A stretch of DNA of 64,000 nucleotides from Aliarcobacter thereius LMG 24486 (GCF_004214815.1 NZ_CP035926.1:434001-498000), one strand, 5' to 3'. Positions 8,568 through 21,996 are shown, numbered from the stretch's first letter. Made by a program: numbers and translations. Notes: generated from the letters alone by a model not told the origin.

Positions 8568-9200
8568 TTATTTCAAGAATTTCAAATTAGCAAAATAATC
8601 TTCTAAAAATGGTTTTGAGACTTTATCAAAGCTATCTTTATCTTTATAAAGATTTATAAAGAATTCAAACTCTATATCTTTATTTTTTAAAGCTTCAATT
8701 GAAAGTATGGTGTCATTTATAGAACCTAGTTTTGATGGAGTTATCAAAAAAGCTTTTGTATTAAACTCTTTAATTAAATCAATCATAAAAAAATCAATCT
8801 CTATTGGTACCATTAATCCACCAGCTCCCTCAATAATTAAAACATCACAAAAATCAAGTAGATAATCTTTTTGTTTTTTTAAAAAATCAATATCTATAAT
8901 AGTGTTCCCTTTTGCTACATAAGGAGAAGCAGGAAGAGTAAATTGATATGGAACAACATCTTTAATAGATAGCTTATTATAATTATTATTTAAACTACAA
9001 GCTAAACTAAATAATTTAGTTCCATCAAATGGTTGATTATCTATAACACCAGTTTCAATTGGTTTAAAATAACCAACTTTTAAACCCTCTTTTGCAAAAA
9101 AGTTTAATAGTTTTTCACAAGCATAAGTTTTTCCTACATCTGTATTTGTTGCAGTTACAAAAATAGCTTTTCCAATATACTGTTTTGAATTTATATTCAT
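8568..9200 (-). CDS. bioD: Dethiobiotin synthetase BioD
   Basis: A 210-residue P-loop ATPase. BioD closes the ureido ring of 7,8-diaminopelargonate with CO2 and ATP to give dethiobiotin, the penultimate biotin step in the cytosol. The P-loop TATNTDVGKT (about 16-25), the substrate/metal motif KPIETG and the VLIIEGAGGLMVPI segment are all typical. Length is slightly below the usual ~220. It stands alone, separated from the lyase operon by ~190 bp of AT-rich DNA, and faces away from clpS. Biotin is used by the biotin carboxylase subunit encoded at 59371. Confidence 0.93.
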   Translation of the reverse strand: MNINSKQYIGKAIFVTATNTDVGKTYACEKLLNFFAKEGLKVGYFKPIETGVIDNQPFDGTKLFSLACSLNNNYNKLSIKDVVPYQFTLPASPYVAKGNTIIDIDFLKKQKDYLLDFCDVLIIEGAGGLMVPIEIDFFMIDLIKEFNTKAFLITPSKLGSINDTILSIEALKNKDIEFEFFINLYKDKDSFDKVSKPFLEDYFANLKFLK

Positions 9201-9275
9201 AATAATCTCTTTTTTGTTATAATCTTTTTCGTTTTAATTTAAACGATAGTAACATAATTTTTATAAGGGTTTTAT

Positions 9276-9575
9276 GTGAGTAATGAGATAGAAATAGAGT
9301 TAAATGAAGATTTAGAAGTTGAAGAACCAAAAAAATATAGTGTTTTTTTATTAAATGATGATTATTCAACTATGGATTTTGTAATAGATGTTTTAACAAA
9401 AGTATTTAGAAAAAATATAAGTGAAGCAGAAGCTATTATGTTAAATGTACATAATAATGGTAAAGGACTTTGTGGAATATATAGTTTTGAAATTGCTTCA
9501 ACAAAAGTTGCACAGGTAAAAACACTTGCAAGAGAGCAAGGTTTTCCTTTAAAAGCTATAATGGAAGAAGAGTAA
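9276..9575 (+). CDS. clpS: ATP-dependent Clp protease adaptor ClpS
   Basis: A 99-residue adaptor that delivers N-degron substrates to ClpA-ClpP. Family motifs are visible: KKYSVFLLNDDYSTMDFVIDVL with the N-end-rule pocket residues, and the HNNGKGLCGIYSFEIA segment near ClpA contacts. The start is GTG 9276, preceded by ATAAGGG; the ATG two bases upstream is immediately followed by TGA and cannot be used. clpA starts two bases after the stop, giving the standard clpS-clpA pair. Confidence 0.95.
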   Translation: MSNEIEIELNEDLEVEEPKKYSVFLLNDDYSTMDFVIDVLTKVFRKNISEAEAIMLNVHNNGKGLCGIYSFEIASTKVAQVKTLAREQGFPLKAIMEEE

Positions 9576-9576
9576 A

Positions 9577-11793
9577 ATGATAAGCAAAGAGTTAAGAGAA
9601 GTATTCTCACTAGCAATTAACTTTGCCAAAAGAAATCAACATGAGTATTTAACACTAGAACATGTTTTTTTAATGCTTATAAATAGCAATACAATAAAAG
9701 ATATGTTTAATGATTTAGGAGTTGATAGTAAAGCTTTATTTGAAGATTTAAAAGAGTATATAACTTCAAATACTCCAAAACTTCCAGATGGAATAATTGA
9801 TGAACCAATAGAAACTGTTGCTTTATCATCAACTATTGAATATATGGTTGCGCATACTCAAGGAAGTGGAAAAACTCAAGCAAATGTTGAAGATATGTTT
9901 GTAGCCATATTAAAAGATGAGAAATCATATTCAACATATTTATTAAAAAAACTAGGAATTCAAAGAGTAGATATTTTAGAAGAGATATCTCATAAAGAGA
10001 TTGATGAACATAATGAAGATAGTAAAAAAGAAGAACAAAGTGAAAAAATATTAGAAGAAAACTCAAGTGAGTTAGTTGCTTTTGCAGAGAAATCACAAAT
10101 AGATCCAGTAATTGGAAGAGATAAAGAGATAGCAAGAGTAATTGAGATTTTGAGTAGAAGAAAGAAAAATAATCCACTTTTAGTAGGAGAACCAGGTGTT
10201 GGTAAAACAGCAATTGCTGAAGGATTAGCTCTAAAAATTGCTAAAAAGGAAGTTCCATCATTTTTAGAAGATGCAAAAATATTTTCACTTGATATGGCTT
10301 CAATGCTTGCAGGTACAAAATATAGAGGAGATTTCGAAAAAAAATTAAAATCTCTTTTAAAAGAGATAGCAAAAATACCAAATGCAATTTTATTTATAGA
10401 TGAAATACATACAATTGTAGGAGCAGGAAGTGTTGGAGGAAGTGCTATGGATGCTTCAAATATTTTAAAACCACTTTTAGCAAATGGAAAACTAAGATGC
10501 ATTGGAGCAACAACTTTTAGTGAATATAGAAATGATTTTGAAAAAGATAAAGCACTTAGTAGAAGATTTGCAAAAGTTGATATAAATGAGCCATCAATAG
10601 AGGATTCAATAATAATTCTTGAAGGTTTAAAATCAAAATATGAAGAGTTTCATAAAGTGAAATATTCAAAAGCTTCAATAATTAGTGCAGTAGAATTGAG
10701 TAAAAAGTATATAAATGATAGGTTTTTACCAGATTGTGCTATTGATGTAATCGATGAGGTTGGAGCATCTAAGAAAATATCTATGCAATCTACATTAAAA
10801 ACATCAAATGAATCAAATATTACAATTACACAAAAAGATGTAGAAGATACAATAGCAAAAATGGCTCATATTCCATCAAGAAGTGCAACTAAAAATGATT
10901 TAACTCTATTAAAGAGTTTAGAAAAAAATATGCAAAAAAGAGTTTTTGGACAAGATGAAGCTATTATTAAAATAATTCAAGCAATAAAAATAAATAAAGC
11001 AGGATTAGGAGTTGATAAAAAACCAATAGGAAGTTTTTTATTTACTGGACCAACAGGAGTTGGAAAAACGGAAGTAGCAAAAGAGTTATCACTTCAAATG
11101 GGAATACATTTTGAAAGATTTGATATGAGTGAATATATGGAAGCTCATGCTATTTCAAGACTTATTGGTGCTCCAGCTGGATATATAGGATATGAGAAAG
11201 GTGGACTTTTAACAGAAAGTATAAGAAAACATCCACATAGTGTACTTTTACTTGATGAAATAGAAAAAGCACATCCTGATTTGATGTCAATTTTACTTCA
11301 AGTTATGGATAATGCAGAATTAACAGATAATGCAGGGAATAAAGCTGATTTCCAAAATGTAATTCTAATAATGACTTCAAATCTTGGAGTTAGTGAAGCA
11401 AATGTTATGGGATTTGCAAAAAATGATAAATTAAATGAAAATAGAGCAATAAATAGATTTTTTGCTCCTGAGTTTAGAAACAGACTTGATAGTGTTATTA
11501 GTTTTGAAAGCTTAAGTATAGATGTTGTTTCTAAGATAGTAGGAAAATTTATTGAAGATTTAGAAAAACAACTTGAAAGTAAAAAGATTAAAATTGAGAT
11601 AAGTAAAAAAGCAAAAGATGAATTAGCAATATTAGGATATGACAAATCTATGGGAGCTAGACCTTTAAATAGAGTTATCTCTGAAAAAATAAAAAATATT
11701 TTAACAGATGAAATATTATTTGGTAAATTAAAAAAAGGTGGTCTTGTAAAAATTGATTTTAAAAATGAATTTTTATTTGATTATATAAGTTAA
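9577..11793 (+). CDS. clpA: ATP-dependent Clp protease ATP-binding subunit ClpA
   Basis: A 738-residue AAA+ unfoldase that feeds substrates to ClpP. It has an N-domain with Clp repeats (about 1-150), then two ATPase modules with Walker A GEPGVGKT (D1) and GPTGVGKT (D2) and Walker B motifs ILFIDEIHT and VLLLDEIEKAH. A likely ClpP-docking loop, VMGFAKND, corresponds to the IGL/IGF loop of ClpA/ClpX. Gene order clpS-clpA and the acidic linker between N-domain and D1 fit ClpA rather than ClpB or ClpC. The cytochrome gene follows after 12 bp. Confidence 0.96.
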   Translation: MISKELREVFSLAINFAKRNQHEYLTLEHVFLMLINSNTIKDMFNDLGVDSKALFEDLKEYITSNTPKLPDGIIDEPIETVALSSTIEYMVAHTQGSGKTQANVEDMFVAILKDEKSYSTYLLKKLGIQRVDILEEISHKEIDEHNEDSKKEEQSEKILEENSSELVAFAEKSQIDPVIGRDKEIARVIEILSRRKKNNPLLVGEPGVGKTAIAEGLALKIAKKEVPSFLEDAKIFSLDMASMLAGTKYRGDFEKKLKSLLKEIAKIPNAILFIDEIHTIVGAGSVGGSAMDASNILKPLLANGKLRCIGATTFSEYRNDFEKDKALSRRFAKVDINEPSIEDSIIILEGLKSKYEEFHKVKYSKASIISAVELSKKYINDRFLPDCAIDVIDEVGASKKISMQSTLKTSNESNITITQKDVEDTIAKMAHIPSRSATKNDLTLLKSLEKNMQKRVFGQDEAIIKIIQAIKINKAGLGVDKKPIGSFLFTGPTGVGKTEVAKELSLQMGIHFERFDMSEYMEAHAISRLIGAPAGYIGYEKGGLLTESIRKHPHSVLLLDEIEKAHPDLMSILLQVMDNAELTDNAGNKADFQNVILIMTSNLGVSEANVMGFAKNDKLNENRAINRFFAPEFRNRLDSVISFESLSIDVVSKIVGKFIEDLEKQLESKKIKIEISKKAKDELAILGYDKSMGARPLNRVISEKIKNILTDEILFGKLKKGGLVKIDFKNEFLFDYIS

Positions 11794-11805
11794 AGGAATA
11801 AATAT

Positions 11806-12228
11806 ATGAGAATTTTTTTATTAATAAGCCTAATAGTATTGTTTTCAGCTTGTTCAAGTGAAGATAAAAGTATAAAAAAAGAGAATATAAATTCTGATAA
11901 TATAGAAGAGATTAAAAATGAAGATGTATTTAAAGATGCAATAGTTAATTCTGATATGATTGAAGATGAGTTTATGGAAAAAGAGATAGATGCAAAAAAC
12001 TTATATAAAGCGTGTAGCTCTTGTCATGGAGAAAAAGGAGAGTTTTCTGCTCTTGGAGTATCAAAACCGATTATTGACTTTTCAAAAGAAGAATTGTTAT
12101 TCTCATTTTATGGATATATAGATGGAAGTTATGGAGGAGCATTTAAAAATATAATGAAACCTCATTTAGAAACAAAAAGCAAAGAAGAGTTAGAAATTTT
12201 AGCAGATTATATTGTTGATTTAAAATAA
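11806..12228 (+). CDS. c-type cytochrome lipoprotein (monoheme)
   Basis: A 140-residue exported protein. The N-terminus MRIFLLISLIVLFSAC is a lipoprotein signal ending in a lipobox, so the mature protein is probably anchored by Cys16 and faces the periplasm. After an acidic linker a single heme-binding C-x-x-C-H (CSSCH) is followed by GEKGEFSALGVSKPI, with a probable axial methionine in NIMKPHL. This is the layout of small class I cytochromes c used as electron carriers. The redox partner is unknown. It follows clpA by 12 bp and may be co-transcribed, but a functional link is not evident. Confidence 0.85.
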   Translation: MRIFLLISLIVLFSACSSEDKSIKKENINSDNIEEIKNEDVFKDAIVNSDMIEDEFMEKEIDAKNLYKACSSCHGEKGEFSALGVSKPIIDFSKEELLFSFYGYIDGSYGGAFKNIMKPHLETKSKEELEILADYIVDLK

Positions 12229-12348
12229 ATAAATAAAATTTACAAAAACCAATAGAGGAGAAGTCCTTATATTAAGGGCGATTAGAGGTGATTTTTATGT
12301 GTAGGGGGACGAATTTTCAAATTTAAGCTTCAATTAAGCGTTAAGCTC
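12229..12348. other. Gene-free stretch upstream of the rRNA promoter
   Basis: AT-rich DNA with no convincing open frame. A short hairpin (CCTTATATTAAGG) and the run GTAGGGGGACG are the only landmarks. The A/T tracts just upstream of 12349 could act as an UP element for the rRNA promoter. Confidence 0.4.
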
Positions 12349-12377
12349 TTGACAAAGGAGAATTTTCCTATTATAAT
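12349..12377 (+). promoter_or_regulatory. Consensus sigma-70 rRNA promoter
   Basis: TTGACA (12349-12354), exactly 17 bp, then TATAAT (12372-12377). A perfect -35/-10 pair is unusual in this AT-rich lineage, where -35 boxes are normally weak, and fits a strong rRNA promoter. A boxA-like GTTCTTTAAAA follows at 12410-12420, as expected for rRNA antitermination. Confidence 0.88.
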
Positions 12378-12442
12378 TCCCGTCCAATTTGACCAGAGCG
12401 GTTAAATAAGTTCTTTAAAATCTGATAGGTTTTTTTAGAGAG

Positions 12443-12466
12443 TAATCTTTATAAACCGAATATATA
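12443..12466 (+). other. Pre-16S processing stem, 5' arm
   Basis: These 24 bases pair with 14180-14203 beyond the 16S 3' end, with only two G-U positions in the core TTTATAAACCGAA. The long-range stem would be the RNase III substrate that frees pre-16S rRNA. Confidence 0.75.
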
Positions 12467-12612
12467 ATTGTTAAAAAAATAAAAATTTGTACAAGTTAGT
12501 ATTTATAGAGATATAAATATGATAGAAACTTGTCTATAAACTTTTGAGTGATAATTTTGTAATTAAGTAATTAAAAACAAAAAAGTCAGATTCAGACATC
12601 AATAAATAAAAA

Positions 12613-14130
<1,518 letters not shown>

Positions 14131-14179
14131 CAAAGAAAAACTATTAATATTTGCTTATTAATAGATAAACAATTAACAA

Positions 14180-14203
14180 TATATGTTCGGTTTATAAAGG
14201 TTA
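14180..14203 (+). other. Pre-16S processing stem, 3' arm
   Basis: Complementary to 12443-12466 on the other side of 16S. It lies between the 16S 3' end and tRNA-Ile. Confidence 0.75.
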
Positions 14204-14228
14204 TTTAGAGAAACACATGTAGGTGAAG

Positions 14229-14305
14229 GGGCCTATAGCTCAGCTGGCTAGAGCGCTCGACTGATAATCGTGAGGTCTCAGGTTCAAGTCCTGATAGGCC
14301 CACCA
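14229..14305 (+). tRNA. tRNA-Ile (GAT)
   Basis: A 77-nt cloverleaf with acceptor GGGCCTA/TAGGCCC, anticodon GAT in the loop CTGATAA, T-loop TTCAAGT and an encoded CCA. It sits in the 16S-23S spacer, the usual place for tRNA-Ile. Confidence 0.97.
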
Positions 14306-14319
14306 TTAAATAATCTTTT

Positions 14320-14395
14320 GGGGAATTAGCTCAGCTGGGAGAGCGCCTGCTTTGCACGCAGGAGGTCAGCGGTTCGATCCCGCTATTCTCCACCA
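14320..14395 (+). tRNA. tRNA-Ala (TGC)
   Basis: A 76-nt cloverleaf with acceptor GGGGAAT/ATTCTCC, anticodon TGC in TTTGCAC, T-loop TTCGATC and encoded CCA. It is the second spacer tRNA, 14 bases after tRNA-Ile. Confidence 0.97.
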
Positions 14396-14594
14396 TATAT
14401 GTGAAAAAGAGATTAGATATAAGTTTTTAAGAGAGATTAAGAATTTATATCTGGTTTCATAACTAGAGTGATATTTAAAAATATAATGTTAAAGTCTTTA
14501 AAATTTTTTCGTAAATTTAAATAGAGATATTTGAGTTTAAAAATAAATTTCATATCAATAATGATATAACACAACTAGATTATTAGATGTATGT

Positions 14595-14618
14595 TTAATA
14601 AGATAGTAGCCAAAGAAT
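14595..14618 (+). other. Pre-23S processing stem, 5' arm (partner 17583-17608)
   Basis: TTAATAAGATAGTA followed by CCAAAGAAT pairs with ATTCTTTGG and TACTATCTTATTAA downstream of 23S, a long stem with a small internal mismatch. It is the presumed RNase III site for 23S maturation. The rest of the 14396-14662 spacer is AT-rich with no gene. Confidence 0.75.
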
Positions 14619-14662
14619 ATTATCAAATTATAAATATATATTAAGTATATATATTTATAGGC

Positions 14663-17575
<2,913 letters not shown>

Positions 17576-17724
17576 TTTATGAATTCTTTGGTTTTACTAT
17601 CTTATTAAGTGTATACTTAGTAGTTTGTTTTAGACAATATTATATGAAGAAGACTTTAGCATTAGATTTAACTCAATCTGATTTGAGTATTAAGAGTTTG
17701 ATATAAGCTTTTACTACTCAAATT

Positions 17725-17842
17725 TGTTGGTGGTTAAAGAGAAGTGGAAATACCCAGACCCCATTCCGAACCTGGTAGTCAAGCACTTCATCGCCGATAA
17801 TACTGCAGGGTCCCCCTGTGGAAACGTAGGTCACTGCCAACT
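17725..17842 (+). rRNA. rrf: 5S ribosomal RNA
   Basis: The terminal stem GTTGGTG/TGCCAAC encloses ~118 nt containing CCCATTCCGAACCTGG and CGCCGATAATACTG, standard 5S loop B/C and E sequences. It ends ~25 bp before the operon terminator. Confidence 0.95.
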
Positions 17843-17867
17843 CTTGAGTATTTATTTTATATTTTAC

Positions 17868-17920
17868 AAAAGCTTAGCTTTCTTTATATGTCTTTTTATA
17901 AAGCAAGCTAAGCTTTTTTT
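17868..17920 (+). terminator. rRNA operon terminator
   Basis: A long stem (AAAGCTTAGCTT ... AAGCTAAGCTTT, extended by TTTATA/TATAAA) is followed directly by a T-run. Confidence 0.9.
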
Positions 17921-18026
17921 ATACCCATACCCCAACAACTTCCCCTAATCTCTTAATAATTAAAAAATTAAGATTTGTAGTAAATCATAATAAATATTAA
18001 ATCTATTATTTAACGATTATTTATGT

Positions 18027-18032
18027 TATAAT
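18027..18032 (+). promoter_or_regulatory. -10 element of the comEA-like gene
   Basis: TATAAT lies 28 bp upstream of ATG 18060, with GGAGAA as ribosome binding site between. No consensus -35 is seen. Confidence 0.55.
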
Positions 18033-18059
18033 TTTTTACATTCATACAAAGGAGAAATT

Positions 18060-18305
18060 ATGAGAAAAATTGTTGTACTTATTATGTTGTTTGGTGCTTT
18101 GTTTTTAGGAGCTATTGATCTACAAACTGCTTCTAAATCAGAACTAATGTCTATTAAAGGTATTGGTGATAAAAAAGCTGATTCTATTATTGAATATAGA
18201 AAATCTAATACTATCTCTAAACCTGATGATCTTAGAAATATTAAAGGCTTCGGTGACTCTATTATTAACAATATTAAAAATTATACAGAAAATAATAATA
18301 ATTAG
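18060..18305 (+). CDS. ComEA-like helix-hairpin-helix DNA-binding protein
   Basis: An 81-residue protein with a signal peptide (MRKIVVLIMLFGALFLGA) followed by one HhH2 unit: IDLQTASKSELMSIKGIGDKKADSIIEYR and a second hairpin around LRNIKGFGDSI. ComEA-type proteins bind incoming double-stranded DNA in the periplasm during natural transformation; short versions with a single HhH domain are common in Campylobacterota. A strong AAAGGAG precedes the ATG. It stands alone, directly after the rRNA operon. Confidence 0.85.
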   Translation: MRKIVVLIMLFGALFLGAIDLQTASKSELMSIKGIGDKKADSIIEYRKSNTISKPDDLRNIKGFGDSIINNIKNYTENNNN

Positions 18306-18308
18306 AAT

Positions 18309-18331
18309 AAGAAAGAGATTATCTCTTTCTT
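18309..18331. terminator. Bidirectional terminator
   Basis: AAGAAAGAGA-TTA-TCTCTTTCTT is a perfect 10-bp stem between the convergent comEA-like and cyclophilin genes. Confidence 0.75.
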
Positions 18332-18335
18332 AAAG

Positions 18336-18848
18336 TTATAAATTTTCTAAAATCTCCACAGAAATTATTTTGTCACCTTGATTTATTGAATCTAGTGTTT
18401 GAAAACTTTTTGTATCATCTTTAGTGATTTCACCAAAAACTGTATGATTTCTATCTAAATGAGGGCAAGGAACAAAACATATAAAAAATTGGCTTCCACC
18501 TGTATCTCTACCTGCATGTGCCATTGAAAGGCTTCCTTTATTATGAATTTGTTTTTCTGCATTAACTTCACAAGCTATTGACCAATCAGGACCACCTGTA
18601 CCAGTTCCATTTGGGCAACCACCTTGAGCCATAAAACCTGGAATTACTCTATGAAAATTTAAACCATTATAAAAACCATCATTTACTAAGCTTACGAAAT
18701 TTGAAACTGTATTTGGAGTTTCTTGATTAAATAAATTTAAGATTATTTCACCTTTAGAAGTTGTAAATTTTGCGTAGTTGAATTTTGAAAGTTCTTCTTT
18801 TGTAAAATTATATTCTTTTAATTCTTGCCCATATCTATTTTTGCTCAT
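18336..18848 (-). CDS. Peptidyl-prolyl cis-trans isomerase, cyclophilin type
   Basis: A 170-residue cyclophilin that speeds proline isomerisation during protein folding. Core motifs include FHRVIPGFMAQGG (catalytic Arg in FHR), GTGTGGPDWSIACE, GSLSMAH and GSQFFICF. No signal peptide is seen, so it is probably cytosolic (PpiB-like). The start is supported by AAGGATTG upstream. It follows ftsI by 12 bp, so the two are likely one transcript. Confidence 0.93.
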   Translation of the reverse strand: MSKNRYGQELKEYNFTKEELSKFNYAKFTTSKGEIILNLFNQETPNTVSNFVSLVNDGFYNGLNFHRVIPGFMAQGGCPNGTGTGGPDWSIACEVNAEKQIHNKGSLSMAHAGRDTGGSQFFICFVPCPHLDRNHTVFGEITKDDTKSFQTLDSINQGDKIISVEILENL

Positions 18849-18860
18849 ATCAATCCTTTG

Positions 18861-20726
18861 TTATTTTTGTGAAATTATATCTTTTTTAGGTGTTAAGTAG
18901 TTTAATTTGACTAAATTTAAAACAGCTTCTTTAAAGATTGGCACAGCAGTTCTTGCAGCATAGTAGCTTGAAGTATTAACTTGAGGTTTAATAACAGTTA
19001 CGCCAATAGTATATGAATTTCCTTTATGATCATTTGCAAAACCTATAAAAGAAGATATATATTCGTTTAAGTAACCAGAAGAACCACCAGCAATTTTACC
19101 TGTTCCAGTTTTTCCACCAACTTCAATTCCTTCAACTTTTGCACCTCTTCCTGTACCTTGTTCTACAGTTTTTATCAAAATATTTTTCATAAATAGTGCA
19201 GTATCTTTTGAAATTATTTGTATTTTATCATCATTCTCAAATGGATTTAAATTTTTATTTCTATTTATAATTTTATTAACAATTTTTGGAGTTGTAATAT
19301 ATCCATCATTATTAAAAACTGTAAATGCTTTAATTAGTTGCATAAAAGTAGAAGTCATACCATGTCCATATGCAACAGTTGCTTTAAAAACATTATCAAT
19401 ATTTTCTTTTTCTCCAGCTTGAAATCTTCTTAATTCAGGAAGTTCTCCAGTTTTTTCAAAAGGTAAATCAATGCCAGTTTTTTTTGTAAATCCAAAATTT
19501 ATCATTCCATTATAAAAGTCTATTGCAGGAATCTTTTGTGCAATTTGCAAAGTTGCAATATTAGAAGAATAGATTATTGTATCTTCAAGTGAAATAGTAT
19601 CAAAATTTTTTAGTGAGTCACTAATTGTATATCTTCCAATACGATATTTTCCTTTTTTATTTTCAATATTAGAAGTTGGAAAAATATCATCTTTTTTTAC
19701 TCTATTTTTATCAATAGCCAATGAAATAGATATAGGTTTTATAACAGAACCTGGTTCAAATTGATATTCAATAGCGTTTACATTTAAATAATTAATTTCA
19801 TCTTGTTTTATATTATCAGGATCAAATCTATTTGAAGAAGCCAAAGTTATTACTTTTCCTGATTTATTTTCAACTATTGCAAGAAGTATCTCTTCACTTT
19901 TTGTTCTTTCTTTATGTTTATCTAAACTTGCTTCATTGTTTTTTTGTAATTTTAATGGAATATTTAGCTGTAAACTGTCACCATCAATTGCTCTTATTGT
20001 TTTTGAATCCTTATCAAAATATAAATAACCAGAAACATCTCTAAAACCTTCTAATATACCGTTCTTCATATTACTCAAAGTAGAATCATAAAATCTTTCT
20101 AAACCTTTTACACCAAATACTTTAGTTCTTCCATCTTCTCCTTCAGATTTTTTTAAATATCCTAAAATTGGACTTAAGGAATCATCATAAAGAAAATCTC
20201 TTTTTTCTCCACTTTCAATAATATCAAGTCTAATAAGATTTGAACTATCATTTTTTAAAGGAATGAATACTTTTAATGAATTTAATTTAATATCAAGTTC
20301 TTTTAAGTTTTTTGCAGTTTTAGAATCTATATTGTAAGATAAAACTAAGCTAGATTTTTTATTTTTTGTAGATTCAATTTTTTCTCTTATCTCTTTGTAG
20401 TCTAAACCACTATAAATAGAAAAAAGGCTAACAAAAAGGTCTAATTTTTCGAAATCAAGATATCTAGTATCAATTATCGCTTTATAAAGTTTTTTACTTG
20501 TAACAAGATTAAATCCATCTTGACTAATAATATTTCCTCTAACAGCTAATTCGCTTCTACTAGATTCAATCTTTGGAGTTTTTCTATAATTATTCATAGT
20601 TGAATAAGTAGAAAAGCTAACAACTAATATAAAAAATATAATAGCCAATATAAGAAAACTGAATTTTCTTGATCTACTTTTTTGTTCATCTAATTTATTA
20701 TCTATTGAGTCGTTATTTGAAGTCAT
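18861..20726 (-). CDS. ftsI: Penicillin-binding protein, division transpeptidase FtsI (PBP3)
   Basis: A 621-residue class B PBP that cross-links septal peptidoglycan. It has a short cytoplasmic N-terminus, one membrane helix (FSFLILAIIFFILVVSF), a PBP-dimer domain beginning SELAVRGNIIS, and a transpeptidase domain with S-x-x-K (GSVIK, the catalytic serine), S-x-N (YSSN) and K-T-G (GGKTGTGK). FtsI rather than PBP2/MrdA is favoured by its head-to-head position with ftsW. The ATG has little leader between it and the shared divergent promoter. Confidence 0.9.
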   Translation of the reverse strand: MTSNNDSIDNKLDEQKSRSRKFSFLILAIIFFILVVSFSTYSTMNNYRKTPKIESSRSELAVRGNIISQDGFNLVTSKKLYKAIIDTRYLDFEKLDLFVSLFSIYSGLDYKEIREKIESTKNKKSSLVLSYNIDSKTAKNLKELDIKLNSLKVFIPLKNDSSNLIRLDIIESGEKRDFLYDDSLSPILGYLKKSEGEDGRTKVFGVKGLERFYDSTLSNMKNGILEGFRDVSGYLYFDKDSKTIRAIDGDSLQLNIPLKLQKNNEASLDKHKERTKSEEILLAIVENKSGKVITLASSNRFDPDNIKQDEINYLNVNAIEYQFEPGSVIKPISISLAIDKNRVKKDDIFPTSNIENKKGKYRIGRYTISDSLKNFDTISLEDTIIYSSNIATLQIAQKIPAIDFYNGMINFGFTKKTGIDLPFEKTGELPELRRFQAGEKENIDNVFKATVAYGHGMTSTFMQLIKAFTVFNNDGYITTPKIVNKIINRNKNLNPFENDDKIQIISKDTALFMKNILIKTVEQGTGRGAKVEGIEVGGKTGTGKIAGGSSGYLNEYISSFIGFANDHKGNSYTIGVTVIKPQVNTSSYYAARTAVPIFKEAVLNLVKLNYLTPKKDIISQK

Positions 20727-20739
20727 TTTTATCCATAAT

Positions 20740-20749
20740 ATTATATAAT
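20740..20749. promoter_or_regulatory. Palindromic bidirectional -10 between ftsI and ftsW
   Basis: ATTATATAAT reads TATAAT on both strands, in a gap of only 28 bp between two divergent division genes. Start points 7-8 bp downstream would give almost leaderless mRNAs on both sides, and neither gene has an obvious Shine-Dalgarno sequence. Confidence 0.5.
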
Positions 20750-20754
20750 AGAGT

Positions 20755-21996
20755 ATGAATTTTATCCAAAATTATATTAAAAGCCCAATTTACAAATTAT
20801 TTGATAATAAAGAATTAAGCGAAGCTGATCATATTTTATTTATATTAGTTAGTTTACTTATTACTATTGGTGTAATATTTTCATATTCTTTATCTGTTTA
20901 TACAGTTGAAATTTTCTCTTATAATCAGTTTCATTTTATATTAAGACAAGGACTTGTAGCATTTTTATCAATAAGTATAATATGGATATTTACAAAACTT
21001 AATCCATATTATGTAATAAGTAAAGTTGGAATGAGCCTTTTTGCTATTGGATTTTTATTGATGTTTATAATGCCATTTTTACCATCTTCATTTGTAACTG
21101 CATCAGGTGGAGCAAATAGATGGATAAGACTTCCTGGTTTTTCTTTATCTCCTGTTGAATTTTTCAAAGTAGGATTTGTATATTTTTTATCTTGGTCATT
21201 TTATAGAAAAATAATACATAGACCAAAAGTAAATCTATTTGGTGAATTTAAAATGTTATTTCCATATTTTGGGGTATTTGTATTAGTTGTAATATTTGTA
21301 GCTTTTTTCCAAAAAGATTTAGGACAAGTTTTTTTATTGGCAGTTGTAATGATAGTTTTAACAGTATTTGCGAATAGAACAATTAAAATATTATTAACTT
21401 TGTGTGCTTTATGTATATTTGGGCTTATTGCTTTAATAATTGTTGCTCCTCATAGGATAAATAGATTTCACTCTTGGTGGTCAATGTCACAAGATACTTT
21501 TTTGGCTTTTCTTCCATCAGATTGGCAAAAGATATTTAGAGTAGAAAATCTTCCTGAACCATATCAAGTTTCTCAATCTTTAAATGCAATTCACAATGGT
21601 GGTTTTTTTGGTAAAGGAGTTGGGTTTGGAGAGATAAAAATGGGATTTTTATCAGAAGTTCATACAGATTTTGTCTTAGCTGGAATAACTGAAGAGATTG
21701 GTTGGATTGGTTTTATCTTTATTATAATACTTTTTTTCTCAATTATTTGGAGAATTTTTAAAATAGCAAAACTTGTTGAAAATAAGATTTTTTATCTATT
21801 TTGTACAAGTATTGCTTTAATGATAATATTATCATTTTTTATAAACTCTTTTGGAATTTCAGGTTTAATACCAATTAAAGGAATGGCAGTTCCAATGGTT
21901 TCTTATGGTGGTTCATCTTTACTTGCAAATGCTTTTGCAATAGGAATGGTACTTTGTATTAGTAGAACAGTAAAAAGTGAAAAAGGAGTTTCTTGA
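20755..21996 (+). CDS. ftsW: Septal peptidoglycan polymerase FtsW (SEDS family)
   Basis: A 413-residue multipass membrane protein with about ten hydrophobic segments. SEDS features include GGANRWIRLPGFSLSPVEFFKV, the FQKDLGQVFLLAVV stretch with the catalytic-region Asp, and the C-terminal KGMAVPMVSYGGSSLLANAFAIGMVL. FtsW polymerises lipid II at the septum with FtsI, whose gene is divergent, and hands over to MurG metabolism next door. FtsW rather than RodA is inferred from this context. Its stop overlaps the murG start by 4 bp. Confidence 0.92.
   Translation: MNFIQNYIKSPIYKLFDNKELSEADHILFILVSLLITIGVIFSYSLSVYTVEIFSYNQFHFILRQGLVAFLSISIIWIFTKLNPYYVISKVGMSLFAIGFLLMFIMPFLPSSFVTASGGANRWIRLPGFSLSPVEFFKVGFVYFLSWSFYRKIIHRPKVNLFGEFKMLFPYFGVFVLVVIFVAFFQKDLGQVFLLAVVMIVLTVFANRTIKILLTLCALCIFGLIALIIVAPHRINRFHSWWSMSQDTFLAFLPSDWQKIFRVENLPEPYQVSQSLNAIHNGGFFGKGVGFGEIKMGFLSEVHTDFVLAGITEEIGWIGFIFIIILFFSIIWRIFKIAKLVENKIFYLFCTSIALMIILSFFINSFGISGLIPIKGMAVPMVSYGGSSLLANAFAIGMVLCISRTVKSEKGVS

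Noticed and set aside
9833-10502. Two long minus-strand frames inside clpA
   Set aside because: Antisense shadows of an intact, conserved gene.
17724-17948. 74-codon plus-strand frame
   Set aside because: It covers 5S rRNA and its terminator.
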